A DNA stretch of 48,521 nt from Sphingomonas-like bacterium B12. GTDB taxonomy: Bacteria > Pseudomonadota > Alphaproteobacteria > Sphingomonadales > Sphingomonadaceae. The notes beneath the pieces are model-generated. The model saw nothing but the letters and a program-made list of their open reading frames with translations, searched no databases and was not told the origin of the DNA. Position 1 is the first letter of the stretch; each line of letters starts with the position of its first letter. The stretch covers positions 1 through 48,521 of the forward strand of contig BACX01000818.1 in the NCBI GenBank assembly GCA_000333335.1, in the 5' to 3' direction. Below are positions 18,607-27,138 of this stretch, one piece after another. Both the position numbers and the translations under genes were made by a program.

Positions 18607-19794
18607 CTATACCCGATCGATCGCCGGCTGCGGCTCGGTGAACCAGCGCGGGCCGGTGTCGGTCATGTAGAAATGGTCCTCCAGCCGAACGCCGAAGCGA
18701 TCGGGCACGACGATCATCGGTTCGTTGGAAAAGCACATGCCGGTATCGAGCGGCGTACGGTCGCCCCGCACCAGATAAGCGGGTTCGTGGATCGACAGGC
18801 CGATACCGTGGCCCGTGCGATGCGGCAGGCCGGGCAGGCGATAGTCCGGCCCTAGCCCCGATTTTTCCAACACGACGCGCGCCGCCTGATCGACGCTCTC
18901 GCAGGGCGCACCGGGACGGGCGGCGGCGAAGGCGGCAGCCTGCGCCTCCTTCTCGACATCCCAGATCGCGCGCGCCTCGTCCGACGGCGTACCGAAGGCG
19001 TAGGTGCGGGTGATATCGGAGTGATAGCCCTCCACGGTGCAGCCGGTGTCGATCAGCACGAGATCGCCCTCTTCCAGCGCCTGTTCGCCGGGCAGGCCGT
19101 GCGGGAAGGCGGTGGCGCGGCCGTACTGGACGATACAGAAGCTCGACCCCGAAGCGCCCAGCGCCCGATGCGCCTCGTCGATGAAGCGCTTCACCGTGCC
19201 GGTGGTGACGCCGGGCGCGAGGATGCTGGCGGCACGGCGATGCACCTCCAGCGTCATGTCCTTGGCCTGCTGCATCAGCGCGATCTCGGACGGAGACTTG
19301 CGCATCCGGCAGTCGTCGATCGCGGGAGCGCCGTCGATCAGGGTAACGCCGCCCGCGGCGCGCCGCAGACGCTCGGCCATCTGGAACGGAAAGGACGGAT
19401 CGATCGCCACCGTGCGCGCGCCGATCGCGGCCAGCGCATCGGCTACGAGATCGTGGGGATTCTCATCCTCCTCCCACAATCGGATATCGACATCGATCGA
19501 CAGATCCGCCTGCAGCGATCCCAGCTCGAAGCGCGGGCAGACCATCACCGGCTCGCCCTTCACCGGCAGCAGCATCGCCACCAGTCGCTCGGTCGCCCCC
19601 CATGGCACGCCCGCGAAGTAACGCAGCGAGGTGCCCGCGTTGATCAGCAGCGCATCGGCACCCATGCGATCGGTGAAGGCGCGGGCGCGCTCGATGCGCT
19701 GCAGCCGTTCCGCACGGGTGATGGGAGGCGCCTTCGTCGCCCACGGCTTGAGGGCGGCCAGCACGTCCGCCGCATTCGATCCACCGATGCTCAC
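18607..19794 (-). CDS. M24-family Xaa-Pro aminopeptidase/prolidase-like metallopeptidase
   Basis: A 395-residue pita-bread-fold peptidase. All five metal ligands are visible: Asp249 (LIDTG), Asp260 (HSDITRT), His329 (GHGIGLSIHEP), Glu358 (SNEPM) and Glu372 (RLEDHF). The N-terminal 150 residues are the usual creatinase-like domain. No signal peptide, so it acts in the cytoplasm. It should split peptides at proline or hydroxyproline. The start is GTG at 19794, with GAGG upstream. It follows the D-hydroxyproline-type dehydrogenase stop by 13 bases on the same strand and is probably co-transcribed, supporting use of hydroxyproline-containing peptides. Creatinase activity is possible for the fold but does not fit the context. 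Confidence 0.9.
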   Translation of the reverse strand: MSIGGSNAADVLAALKPWATKAPPITRAERLQRIERARAFTDRMGADALLINAGTSLRYFAGVPWGATERLVAMLLPVKGEPVMVCPRFELGSLQADLSIDVDIRLWEEDENPHDLVADALAAIGARTVAIDPSFPFQMAERLRRAAGGVTLIDGAPAIDDCRMRKSPSEIALMQQAKDMTLEVHRRAASILAPGVTTGTVKRFIDEAHRALGASGSSFCIVQYGRATAFPHGLPGEQALEEGDLVLIDTGCTVEGYHSDITRTYAFGTPSDEARAIWDVEKEAQAAAFAAARPGAPCESVDQAARVVLEKSGLGPDYRLPGLPHRTGHGIGLSIHEPAYLVRGDRTPLDTGMCFSNEPMIVVPDRFGVRLEDHFYMTDTGPRWFTEPQPAIDRV

Positions 19795-19807
19795 GCTCTA
19801 ATCCTCT

Positions 19808-21043
19808 CTACTCGAACCGTCCGATGTCGAAGCCCGCGATATCCACGGCCGGCCGCTCGTTCGTGGCCAGCGCGGCGACGATCTCCCCGGTCACCGCGGA
19901 GAGCGTCAGACCGAGATGCTGGTGCCCGAACGCATATAACAGATTGGCCGCACGTCGACTCCTCCCGATCGCGGGCAGATAATCGGGCAACGTCGGCCGC
20001 GATCCCATCCAGCGCGTGAAGGGCGGCGGCATCGGCAGGCCGAGCGCCGCCGCATGCGCCTCCAGCCGATCCCACTTGGCCGGATCGGCCGGCGCATTCG
20101 GATCGCCCGGCTCGACGAAGCTCGCCGCCTGCACGCAGCCGGCATAACGGGTGACGATCATCGATCGATCCTCGAACACCACGGGCGGCATGCTGGCGGG
20201 CCAGTCGGCATCGGCGGCGCGGATGTGGTAGCCGCGCTCCGCAACGATCGGCGCGCGATGGCCGAGCGGGCGGAGCAAGGCGCCCGAGCGGACGCCGGCA
20301 GTCAGCACGATCAGGCCCGGATCGGAGACCGGCGCGCCGTCGACCAGAAGCGCCGCGTCGCCTCCCCGTGCGACGAGTTGCGCCTTGCCGGCCACGATCC
20401 GTCCACCCGCGTCGCGGAGCGTCGCCTCCATCGCATCGGCGAGCATCGCAAGATCGGCGATCTGCCCGGTATCGGTGAAGCGGATCGCGCCGGCCGGCCT
20501 GATGCCGATGGACGCCAGAGCCTGCATTTCCTGCGCGGTCGCATCGCGGAAGCGCGCCGTGCCGGTGTCGGCCTTCGCCCATGCCGCGCGGCCGGCGCTC
20601 GCCGCCGCCGCCGTCGTCCATGTGACGAAATGCCCGTCCTCGCGTAGCAGGCTGTCTCCCGGCAGGCTGGCGGCCAGCCGGCGCCATGCCGGCATCGCCT
20701 CACCGACGAGGCCGGAAAGCGCCGTCTTGCCCGCCGCGAACCTGTGCGGCGCGGAGGCTCTCAGCAGGCGGAGGCCGAAGGGCAGCCAGTAGCGCCACTG
20801 CGCCGGCGGAAAGGCCAGCGCCCCGCCCCGCGAGAAGAGACGCCCCGGCACCGACCGGATCGCGGCGCTCGAGGCCAGCGGCTCGACCTGCTCGATCGCG
20901 ATATGCCCGGCATTGCCCCAGGACGCGGCCTGCCGCCCGGTATCGTCATCGACCAGCGTGACGTCGATCCCATGGCGTGCCAGCGCCAACGCGCTCGCCA
21001 GCCCGATGATGCCGCCACCGATGATCGTCGCTCGCTTCGTCAT
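19808..21043 (-). CDS. FAD-dependent D-amino-acid dehydrogenase, probably D-hydroxyproline dehydrogenase
   Basis: A 411-residue DadA-like flavoenzyme. The FAD-binding GGGIIGLASALAL starts at residue 9, followed by GRQAASWGNAGHIA, typical of the DAO family, and a C-terminal GHQHLGLTLSAVTGEI. In hydroxyproline degradation this enzyme oxidises cis-4-hydroxy-D-proline to pyrroline-4-hydroxy-2-carboxylate. That is the product of the epimerase and substrate of the deaminase encoded nearby, so the specific role follows from context. The ATG at 21043 starts the FAD motif and has AAGGCAGG upstream; an earlier in-frame ATG would add 37 residues and run through the operator site. A general D-amino-acid dehydrogenase is the alternative. 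Confidence 0.87.
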   Translation of the reverse strand: MTKRATIIGGGIIGLASALALARHGIDVTLVDDDTGRQAASWGNAGHIAIEQVEPLASSAAIRSVPGRLFSRGGALAFPPAQWRYWLPFGLRLLRASAPHRFAAGKTALSGLVGEAMPAWRRLAASLPGDSLLREDGHFVTWTTAAAASAGRAAWAKADTGTARFRDATAQEMQALASIGIRPAGAIRFTDTGQIADLAMLADAMEATLRDAGGRIVAGKAQLVARGGDAALLVDGAPVSDPGLIVLTAGVRSGALLRPLGHRAPIVAERGYHIRAADADWPASMPPVVFEDRSMIVTRYAGCVQAASFVEPGDPNAPADPAKWDRLEAHAAALGLPMPPPFTRWMGSRPTLPDYLPAIGRSRRAANLLYAFGHQHLGLTLSAVTGEIVAALATNERPAVDIAGFDIGRFE

Positions 21044-21071
21044 ATCCTGCCTTGATGTCGCTTCGCCGTTA

Positions 21072-21085
21072 TCGTATACCTTATC
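21072..21085. promoter_or_regulatory. Predicted hydroxyproline-regulon operator (dehydrogenase promoter)
   Basis: TCGTATACCTTATC, read on the minus strand as GATAAGGTATACGA, is 28 bases before the dehydrogenase ATG. It shares GATA and GTATACGA with the deaminase-promoter site. Confidence 0.6.
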
Positions 21086-21167
21086 TGTATTCAACGGCTT
21101 TGGATGCGAAACGGGATGATTGTTTACGTTTTCGCGTTGCAGCATGCCCCCCAAAAGCGGCAGAAGG

Positions 21168-21181
21168 GCTACCGTATACCG
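21168..21181. promoter_or_regulatory. Predicted hydroxyproline-regulon operator (regulator promoter)
   Basis: GCTACCGTATACCG matches the deaminase-promoter site at 11 of 14 positions and ends 14 bases before the GntR-family ATG, a position fit for autorepression. Confidence 0.5.
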
Positions 21182-21195
21182 GAGCCCGTTTACCC

Positions 21196-21840
21196 ATGAG
21201 CATCGTCGTCCGCACCCTGTCCGAGCAGATTTTCACCATCGTCCGCGAGCAGATCGTATCGGGCAAGCTGCCCGTCGAGCAGGCAATCCGGCAGGATGCG
21301 CTTGCCAATGAGCTGGGTGTCTCCAAGATCCCGCTGCGCGAGGCGCTGGCCCGGCTCGAACAGGAAGGCCTGCTGATCAGCCAGGCCAATCGCGGCTTCT
21401 TCGTGCGCGCCATGTCGGCGGACGAGGCGGAGGAGGTGTTCGCGCTGCGCCTCGCGATCGAGCCGGACGCGGTGGCCGCCGCCGCGCTCGCCGCGACCGA
21501 CGAGGACCAGAGGGCGGCCGCCGACGCGCTCGCCGCGCTGGACGAGGCGGCCGCCGGCCACCTGAACGACGTCGCCGCGCGCAACCGCGATTTCCACACC
21601 GCGTTGGTCCGCCCGGCGAACCGGCTGCTCACGCTCCAACTGGTCGAGCGCCTGCAGGTGATGTCCGAACGCTACGTCCACAAGCATCTCGAGCCCGCCG
21701 GCCGCGAGGATCGCGCGCATCTGGAGCATGAGGTGCTGCTGCAGGCATGGCTCGCGCGCGACGCGGATCGCGCGCGCGGCCTGGCCGCCGCCCATATCGA
21801 AGGTACGCTCTCCGACCTGCGGCGGCAGCTCGGGCGGTGA
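21196..21840 (+). CDS. GntR-family transcriptional regulator (FadR/FCD subgroup)
   Basis: A 214-residue regulator. The winged-helix domain (about 8-75) contains the recognition region RQDALANELGVSKIPLREAL, followed by LEQEGLL and NRGFFVR. The C-terminal all-helical FCD effector domain contains the metal-site pattern with RNRDFHTAL and HLEHEVLLQAW. It is divergent from the D-hydroxyproline-type dehydrogenase. In the spacer (21044-21195) and at three promoters of linked genes lie GTATAC-centred sites typical of this family's operators. The effector is probably hydroxyproline or a pathway intermediate, and the protein is probably a repressor; both are inference. Confidence 0.9.
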   Translation: MSIVVRTLSEQIFTIVREQIVSGKLPVEQAIRQDALANELGVSKIPLREALARLEQEGLLISQANRGFFVRAMSADEAEEVFALRLAIEPDAVAAAALAATDEDQRAAADALAALDEAAAGHLNDVAARNRDFHTALVRPANRLLTLQLVERLQVMSERYVHKHLEPAGREDRAHLEHEVLLQAWLARDADRARGLAAAHIEGTLSDLRRQLGR

Positions 21841-21908
21841 CGCGGCCCTCGACAGAGCCGCCCACGGGCTGATCGCGCCGATCCGCCCCCGACACTGACG
21901 GAGACCTT

Positions 21909-23636
21909 ATGCCGCTTGCCATCCCGCGGGCGCGTGCGCTCGCGCTCGCATTGTCGTGCCTGCCGCTCCCCGCGATCGCGGCCACCCCGGTCGAGACGGT
22001 GGTGACGGATTATGAGGCACTGTCCAAGCAGACCAACGGCGACGACGGCCCCGGCTGGCCGGATGTCTCCAAGGCGGCCGCGGATACCCGTGCCAAGGCC
22101 TATGCCACTCTCAAGGCCCGCCTCGACGCCCTGCCGCCCTCCCCGGCCGGCGGCGAGGAGGCGCTGACCCGGCGGCTGCTCGACTGGCGGCTCGGTATCC
22201 AGGTCGAGGGCGCGCACTGGGACGAGGATCGCATCCCGTTCGACAATGGCGACGGCTTCTTCAACACCGCCAATTATGCCGCCGCGACCACCGTGATCCG
22301 CAGCGAAGCCGATGCGAAGGCGTGGATCGGCCGCATCCGCGCCTTCCCGGCCTATTACGACCAAATGATCGCCAACATGAAGCGCGGTATCGCCACCGGC
22401 TTCGTGCAGCCCAGGCCGACCGCGCAATCGGTGGCGGCGATCCTGAAGATCGCGTCGGACTAGCCGGCGGAGGCCAGCCCGCTCCTGTCTCCGCTCAAGT
22501 CGCTGCCCTCGACCATCCCCGCCGACCGGCAGGCAACGTTGCGCGCCGAGGCGCTGGCGGCGGTGAAGACATCCGTGAAGCCCGCGCAGGCGAAGATGCT
22601 CGCCTTCTTCACCGACGAATACGTGCCGCATGCTCGCGCCACGCTCGGCGCCTCCAGCCTGCCGGACGGGCGCGCTTATTACGCGTTCACGGTGCGACGC
22701 TCGACCACGACCGACCTGACGCCCGACGCGATCTTCGCGCTCGGCGAGAAGGAGGTCGCGCGTATCCACGCCGAGATGGAGGCGCAGATGCGCGCCACCG
22801 GCTTCAGCGGCACGCTGCCCGAGTTCCTCGTCAAGCTGCGCACCGACAAACAGTTCTACGCGCCCGATCTCCAAACCTACATCGAGAAAGCGAGCGAGAT
22901 CGGCAAGCGGATCGATGGGCTGCTGCCGCTCTGGTTCGGCACGCTGCCCCGCCTGCCCTGGACGATCCGGGTGAAGCCGCCCGAGCTGGAGGGCTCCTCC
23001 GGCGGCTACAATCTGGGCGATCCGGCCAAGGGCGTGGCGGGCGCGGTGGTGGTTGGCCGCAGTTCGTTCGGCGATCCGCTGTTCGGGCTGCCGGCGTGGA
23101 TCCTCCACGAAGGCGTGCCGGGCCATCACCTCCAGATCGCGCTGAGCCAGGAACGCACCGATCTCCCCGCCTTCCGCCGCCGCGACAAGCCGACCGCCTT
23201 CGTCGAAGGCTGGGCGCTCTATTCGGAACAGCTCGGCGAAGAAATGGGCGTCTATCGCACCCCCTATGAACGCTTCGGCCGCCTCTCCTTCGACATGTGG
23301 CGCGCCTGCCGCCTGATGATGGACGTCGGCATCCACTGGAAGGGCTGGAGCGCCGACCAGGCGATGCGCTGCCTTCAGGACAATACCGCGCTGCCCGATC
23401 GTGTGGTGAAGGGCGAGACGCAGCGCTACATCGCCTGGCCGGCGCAGGCGCTCGCCTACAAGGTGGGCGAGCTCGGTTTCCTTGCCGAGCGCAAGCGGGC
23501 GGAGCAGGCGCTGGGCACCCGCTTCGACATTCGCGCCTTCCACGATGCGGTGCTGGACGAAGGGCCGATGCCGCTCTCGATCCTCCACGACCAGATGACG
23601 CGGTGGATCGAGGCGAAGGGCGGCAAGGCGCTTTAG
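21909..23636 (+). pseudogene. DUF885-family peptidase-like gene interrupted by an in-frame amber codon
   Basis: A second DUF885 gene, 575 codons if read through. It has a signal peptide (residues 1-23), the zinc-type motif LHEGVPGHHLQ (His400, Glu401, His406) and VEGWALYSEQLGEEMG. Codon 185 (22461-22463) is TAG; the same frame continues without a shift through PAEASPLLSPLKSLPSTIP, which aligns with ENPFYAPFAKMPATIP of the intact paralogue at 16807. A single C-to-T change from CAG (Gln) would explain it. The rest shows no further lesion, so the stop is recent, a sequencing error, or suppressed. No strong start site is visible for a separate downstream protein. Its 3' end overlaps the permease stop by four bases, convergently. 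Confidence 0.85.
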
Positions 23637-25045
23637 GCGGCCTTGCCGAGCAGGCTGCGCGAGCGCCCATAGGCCACATAGGCGACCAGCCCGATCAGGT
23701 TCCAGATCAGGAAGCGGACCAGCGTCTTTTCGGGCAGCGAGAAGAGCAGGTAGATACAGCCCAGCACCGCGAAGGTGCCGACCACGTAGGGGGCCGGGCA
23801 GCGGAAGATACGCGCTATGTCGGGCGCGCGGCGGCGCAGGATCATCATGCACAGGCCGACCGCGATGAAGGCGATCAGCGTGCCGGCATTGGCCAGCTCG
23901 GCGATCTCGCTGACGTTGAAGAAGGCCGCGATCACGGAGACGAATATTCCGGTGATGCCCGTCACCAGCACCGGCGAGCCGGTCCGCTTCGAGACCTTCG
24001 ACAGCACGCCCGGCAGCAGGCCGTCACGCGCCATCACGAAAAAGATGCGGCTCTGCCCATACATCATCACGAGGATCACCGAAGGCAGCGCCACCAGCGC
24101 CGCGCCGGCCACCAGCCAGGACACCACCGGATGGCCGAGCAGGCGCAGCACCAGCGCCAGCGGCTCGGGCGATCCCGCGAGCATCGTGTAGGAGAGGGCA
24201 CCGACCGCCGTCAGCGCGACGAGGATGTAGATGGTGGTGGATACGGCCATCGATCCGATGATGCCGATCTTCAGGTCACGCCCCGGATTGCGCGCTTCCT
24301 CCGCCGATGTCGCCACCGCGTCGAAGCCATAGAAGGCGAAGAAGACGATCGCGGCCGCCGCCATCACCCCGCGCTTCTCGCCGCCCTGCATCGATCCGCC
24401 GAAGCCGTAGGGCATGAACGGATGGAGGTGCGCGGGATCGAAGGCCGGTGCCGCGAAGACGACGAACACCGCCAGCGCGACCAGCTTGATGATCACCAGC
24501 ACGATGTTCAGCGTCGCGCTCTCGCGCGTGCCGGCCATCAGCATCGCGGCGATGATCATCGAGACGAGGACCGCCGGCAGGTTGATGATGCCGCCGTCAT
24601 GCGGACCGACGAGCAGCCAGTGGGGCAAATGGACGCCGGCGGATTCGATCAGGCCCACCAGATAGCCGGACCAGCCCACCGCCACGCCCGAACAGGCGAG
24701 CGTATATTCGAGGATGAGGCTCCACCCGACCACCCAGGCGAGCGTCTCGCCCATCACCGAGTAAGTGTAGGTGTAGGCGCTGCCGGCGGTCGGGATCATC
24801 GTCGCCAGCTCGGCATAAGCGAGCGCCGCGCAGGCGCAGACCGCGCCGGCGATGGCGAAGGCCAGGATCACCGCCGGCCCCGCCCGGTCCGCGCCGACCC
24901 CGGTCAGCGTGTAGATGCCGGTGCCGACGATCGCACCGACACCCAGCGCGATCAGGTGCGGCCAGGAGAGCGTCGGTTTCAGACGGTGGGCGTCATTCGG
25001 GTCGGCGCTGCGTTCGATCGGCTTCACCGGACCCAGAAAACTCAT
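23633..25045 (-). CDS. APC-family amino-acid permease
   Basis: A 470-residue APC-superfamily transporter with about 12 membrane helices. The first-helix motif GVGAIVGTGIYTLTG (37-51), the following AGPAVILAFAIAGAVCA and the segment FYGFDAVATSAEEARNPGRDLKIG are typical of the cationic-amino-acid/YhdG branch. The ATG at 25045 has only a weak G-rich site upstream. It lies 28 bases after the epimerase stop on the same strand, so it is probably the third gene of a deaminase-epimerase-permease operon and the likely carrier for hydroxyproline or proline. The substrate is inferred from this position. Confidence 0.88.
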   Translation of the reverse strand: MSFLGPVKPIERSADPNDAHRLKPTLSWPHLIALGVGAIVGTGIYTLTGVGADRAGPAVILAFAIAGAVCACAALAYAELATMIPTAGSAYTYTYSVMGETLAWVVGWSLILEYTLACSGVAVGWSGYLVGLIESAGVHLPHWLLVGPHDGGIINLPAVLVSMIIAAMLMAGTRESATLNIVLVIIKLVALAVFVVFAAPAFDPAHLHPFMPYGFGGSMQGGEKRGVMAAAAIVFFAFYGFDAVATSAEEARNPGRDLKIGIIGSMAVSTTIYILVALTAVGALSYTMLAGSPEPLALVLRLLGHPVVSWLVAGAALVALPSVILVMMYGQSRIFFVMARDGLLPGVLSKVSKRTGSPVLVTGITGIFVSVIAAFFNVSEIAELANAGTLIAFIAVGLCMMILRRRAPDIARIFRCPAPYVVGTFAVLGCIYLLFSLPEKTLVRFLIWNLIGLVAYVAYGRSRSLLGKAA

Positions 25046-25073
25046 CCACCCACCCTTTTGCCGTTATTGATTG

Positions 25074-26072
25074 TCAGACGACCGAGAAGCCCGCCCAGAA
25101 GGGATCCTCGCGATCGATCCAGATCGTGTTGAAGCCGGTCGCGATCGCCGATCCCTCGATCGAGGGGATGATGCCCGGCACGCCGCCGAAGTCCACCGCT
25201 TCCTCGACGCGGCCGATGAAGCGGCTGCCGATATAGCTTTCGTGGACGAAGCGATCGCCGACCTTCAGCTTGCCCTTGTGCACCAGATGCGCGAGCCGCG
25301 CCGAGGTGCCGGTGCCGCAAGGGCTGCGATCGATCGCGCGCTCACCGTAGAAGACCGCGTTGCGGCCGTCCGCGCCCTCGCCCTTCGGCTTGTCCGCCCA
25401 CAGCACATGGGTGACGCCCCGGATGCGATCGTCGAGCGGATGCACCGGCTCGATGGCCGCCTGCATCAGCGTGCGGACGGTGCGGCTCAGCTCGACGATG
25501 CGCGAGGCCCGAGATCGTCGAGGCCGGTATAGGCCCCTTGTGGCTCGACGATCGCGTAATAATTGCCCGCCGTAGAAAACATCGACGCTGAGCGGGCCGA
25601 AGCCCGGCACGTCGATCTCCACGCCCGTCGCCGCGACATAGGCCGGCACGTTGCGGATGCGCACCCAGCGGACGCGATTGCCCTCGGCACCATATTCGAT
25701 GTCGATGATGCCGGCCGGCACCTCGATGCGCAGCCTGCCCGGCTCGCGCGGGGTGATCAGGCCGTGCTCCAGCCCGAAGGTCACCATGCCGATCGTGCCG
25801 TGGCCGCACATCGGCAGGCAGCCCGACGTCTCTATGAAGAGGATGCCGCAATCGGCGTCCTCGCGGGTCGGCGGATAGAGGAAGCCCCCCGACATCATGT
25901 CATGCCCGCGCGGCTCGAAGCAGAGGCCCGTGCGGATCCAGTCGAAGCGGGCCAGGAAATCCTGGCGCCGCTCGATCATGTTCGCCCCCTTGAGCAAGGG
26001 CGCGCCACCGAACACGAGGCGGACGGGATTGCCCGCCGTATGGCCGTCTATGCAGAAGAAATGGTGGCGCAT
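25074..26072 (-). CDS. 4-hydroxyproline 2-epimerase (proline racemase family), with paired frameshifts
   Basis: A 332-residue proline-racemase-fold enzyme that interconverts trans-4-hydroxy-L-proline and cis-4-hydroxy-D-proline. The two catalytic cysteines are present: Cys89 in MCGHGT and Cys252 in SPCGTGT. GAGGAGG precedes the ATG. Residues about 170-188 read as an Arg-rich stretch unlike the family, while the neighbouring frame over the same bases (25510-25565) encodes NYYAIVEPQGAYTGLDDLG, a good epimerase sequence. One extra base in the run at 25566-25568 and one missing base near 25508-25510 would account for it. Overall length is unchanged. Whether the protein works as written is doubtful. 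It lies between the deaminase and permease genes. Confidence 0.88.
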   Translation of the reverse strand: MRHHFFCIDGHTAGNPVRLVFGGAPLLKGANMIERRQDFLARFDWIRTGLCFEPRGHDMMSGGFLYPPTREDADCGILFIETSGCLPMCGHGTIGMVTFGLEHGLITPREPGRLRIEVPAGIIDIEYGAEGNRVRWVRIRNVPAYVAATGVEIDVPGFGPLSVDVFYGGQLLRDRRATRGLYRPRRSRASRIVELSRTVRTLMQAAIEPVHPLDDRIRGVTHVLWADKPKGEGADGRNAVFYGERAIDRSPCGTGTSARLAHLVHKGKLKVGDRFVHESYIGSRFIGRVEEAVDFGGVPGIIPSIEGSAIATGFNTIWIDREDPFWAGFSVV

Positions 26073-26080
26073 GGCCCTCC

Positions 26081-27004
26081 TCAGGCGGCCTTCGCGGCCT
26101 GTTTGCTCGGCTGCGTCGCCGCCGCCTCTTCCACCCAGCGGATCACGTCGGCCCGACGCTGGCCGGTGAGCGGCAGGCGCGGCATGCGGACACGCTCGCT
26201 GCCCCGGCCCATGATCTGCTCGGCGAGCTTGATCGACTGGACCAGATCATGCTCGGCATCAAGGTGCAGCAGCGGCATGAACCAGCGGTAGATGGCGCGC
26301 GCCTCTTCCCACTTGCCCTCCTCGAACGCCTGGACGAGCCGGACGGACTCGACCGGGAAGGCGCTGGTGAGGCCCGAAACCCAGCCCGATGCGCCGAGCG
26401 CCAGCCCTTCAAGCGCCACGTCGTCGAGGCCGGCCATCACGTCGTAGCGATCGCCGAAGCGGTTGATGATGTCCGTGAAGCGGCGCGGATCGGGCGCGCT
26501 TTCCTTCACCGCGACGATGTTCTTCACGTCGGACAGCGCAGCCAGCGTCTCGAAATCGACGCTGACGCGGTAGGCCGGCGGATTGTTATAGAGCATGATC
26601 GGCAGCGAGGTCGCCTCCGCGACCGCACGGAAATGCGACTGCAGCTCGTTCACGGTCGGCACGTAGACCATCGCGGGGAGCAGCATCAGCGCGTCGACGC
26701 CGATCTTCTCGGCATCCTTCGCATATTGGATGGCGCGTGCCGTGGTCAGTTCGGAGACGCCCGCGACCAGCGGTACCCGGCCGCCCACCGCCTCGACCGC
26801 GCCGGCGAGGACGGATCGCTTCTCGTCAGGCTCCAGCGAGTTGTTCTCGCCGCAGGTGCCGAGCAGGATCAGGCCGTCGACGCCGTCATCGACGAGCGCC
26901 GTCTGAACCTTCTGGGTGGCGTCGAGATCGATCGAGAAATCGTCCGCGAACTGGGTGGTTGCGGCGGGATAGACGCCCGTCCAGAGCGCCCGCTTAGCGG
27001 TCAT
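26081..27004 (-). CDS. DHDPS-family lyase, probably pyrroline-4-hydroxy-2-carboxylate deaminase
   Basis: A 307-residue class I aldolase-fold protein of the DapA/NAL family. The Schiff-base lysine is Lys167 (AVKESAPD), the conserved tyrosine Tyr139 (LYNNPPAY), and the substrate-carboxylate loop is LLGTCGENNSL (48-58). In hydroxyproline degradation this family deaminates pyrroline-4-hydroxy-2-carboxylate to 2-ketoglutarate semialdehyde. Adjacency to the epimerase (8 bases) makes that the best call. A related fold member, L-2-keto-3-deoxyarabonate dehydratase, gives the same product from L-arabinose and is the alternative. GGAGGA lies before the ATG, and a predicted GntR operator is 30 bases upstream. 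Confidence 0.87.
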   Translation of the reverse strand: MTAKRALWTGVYPAATTQFADDFSIDLDATQKVQTALVDDGVDGLILLGTCGENNSLEPDEKRSVLAGAVEAVGGRVPLVAGVSELTTARAIQYAKDAEKIGVDALMLLPAMVYVPTVNELQSHFRAVAEATSLPIMLYNNPPAYRVSVDFETLAALSDVKNIVAVKESAPDPRRFTDIINRFGDRYDVMAGLDDVALEGLALGASGWVSGLTSAFPVESVRLVQAFEEGKWEEARAIYRWFMPLLHLDAEHDLVQSIKLAEQIMGRGSERVRMPRLPLTGQRRADVIRWVEEAAATQPSKQAAKAA

Positions 27005-27035
27005 GAGATGCAGTCCTCCGTGCTTTCTCCATTTT

Positions 27036-27049
27036 CGTATACGGTATCC
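27036..27049. promoter_or_regulatory. Predicted hydroxyproline-regulon operator (deaminase promoter)
   Basis: TCGTATACGGTATC, read on the minus strand as GATACCGTATACGA, is 31 bases before the deaminase ATG. It is the copy closest to the consensus of the four sites and contains GTATAC, itself a palindrome. Confidence 0.62.
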
Positions 27050-27138
27050 GCCATCTTCGCAAGCCGCTTTTCAGCGGCTGCGACGAACCGCAGCGGATAG
27101 AGGAAAAGGGCAGGCACGAACTGCGCGACGGAGGCAGC

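Noticed and set aside
22461-22463. Amber codon as a site of pyrrolysine insertion
   Set aside because: No pyrrolysine biosynthesis or tRNA genes are seen, and DUF885 proteins are not known to use it. A CAG to TAG change is simpler.
21672-23852. Open frame of 726 codons on the minus strand opposite the broken DUF885 gene
   Set aside because: The plus strand has the DUF885 signal peptide, zinc motif and paralogue alignment. The antisense protein has no recognisable domain, so the amber codon does not mean the real gene is on the other strand.
25505-25570. Programmed ribosomal frameshifting in the epimerase gene
   Set aside because: No slippery heptamer with a following structure was found, and two opposite shifts 60 bases apart would be needed.
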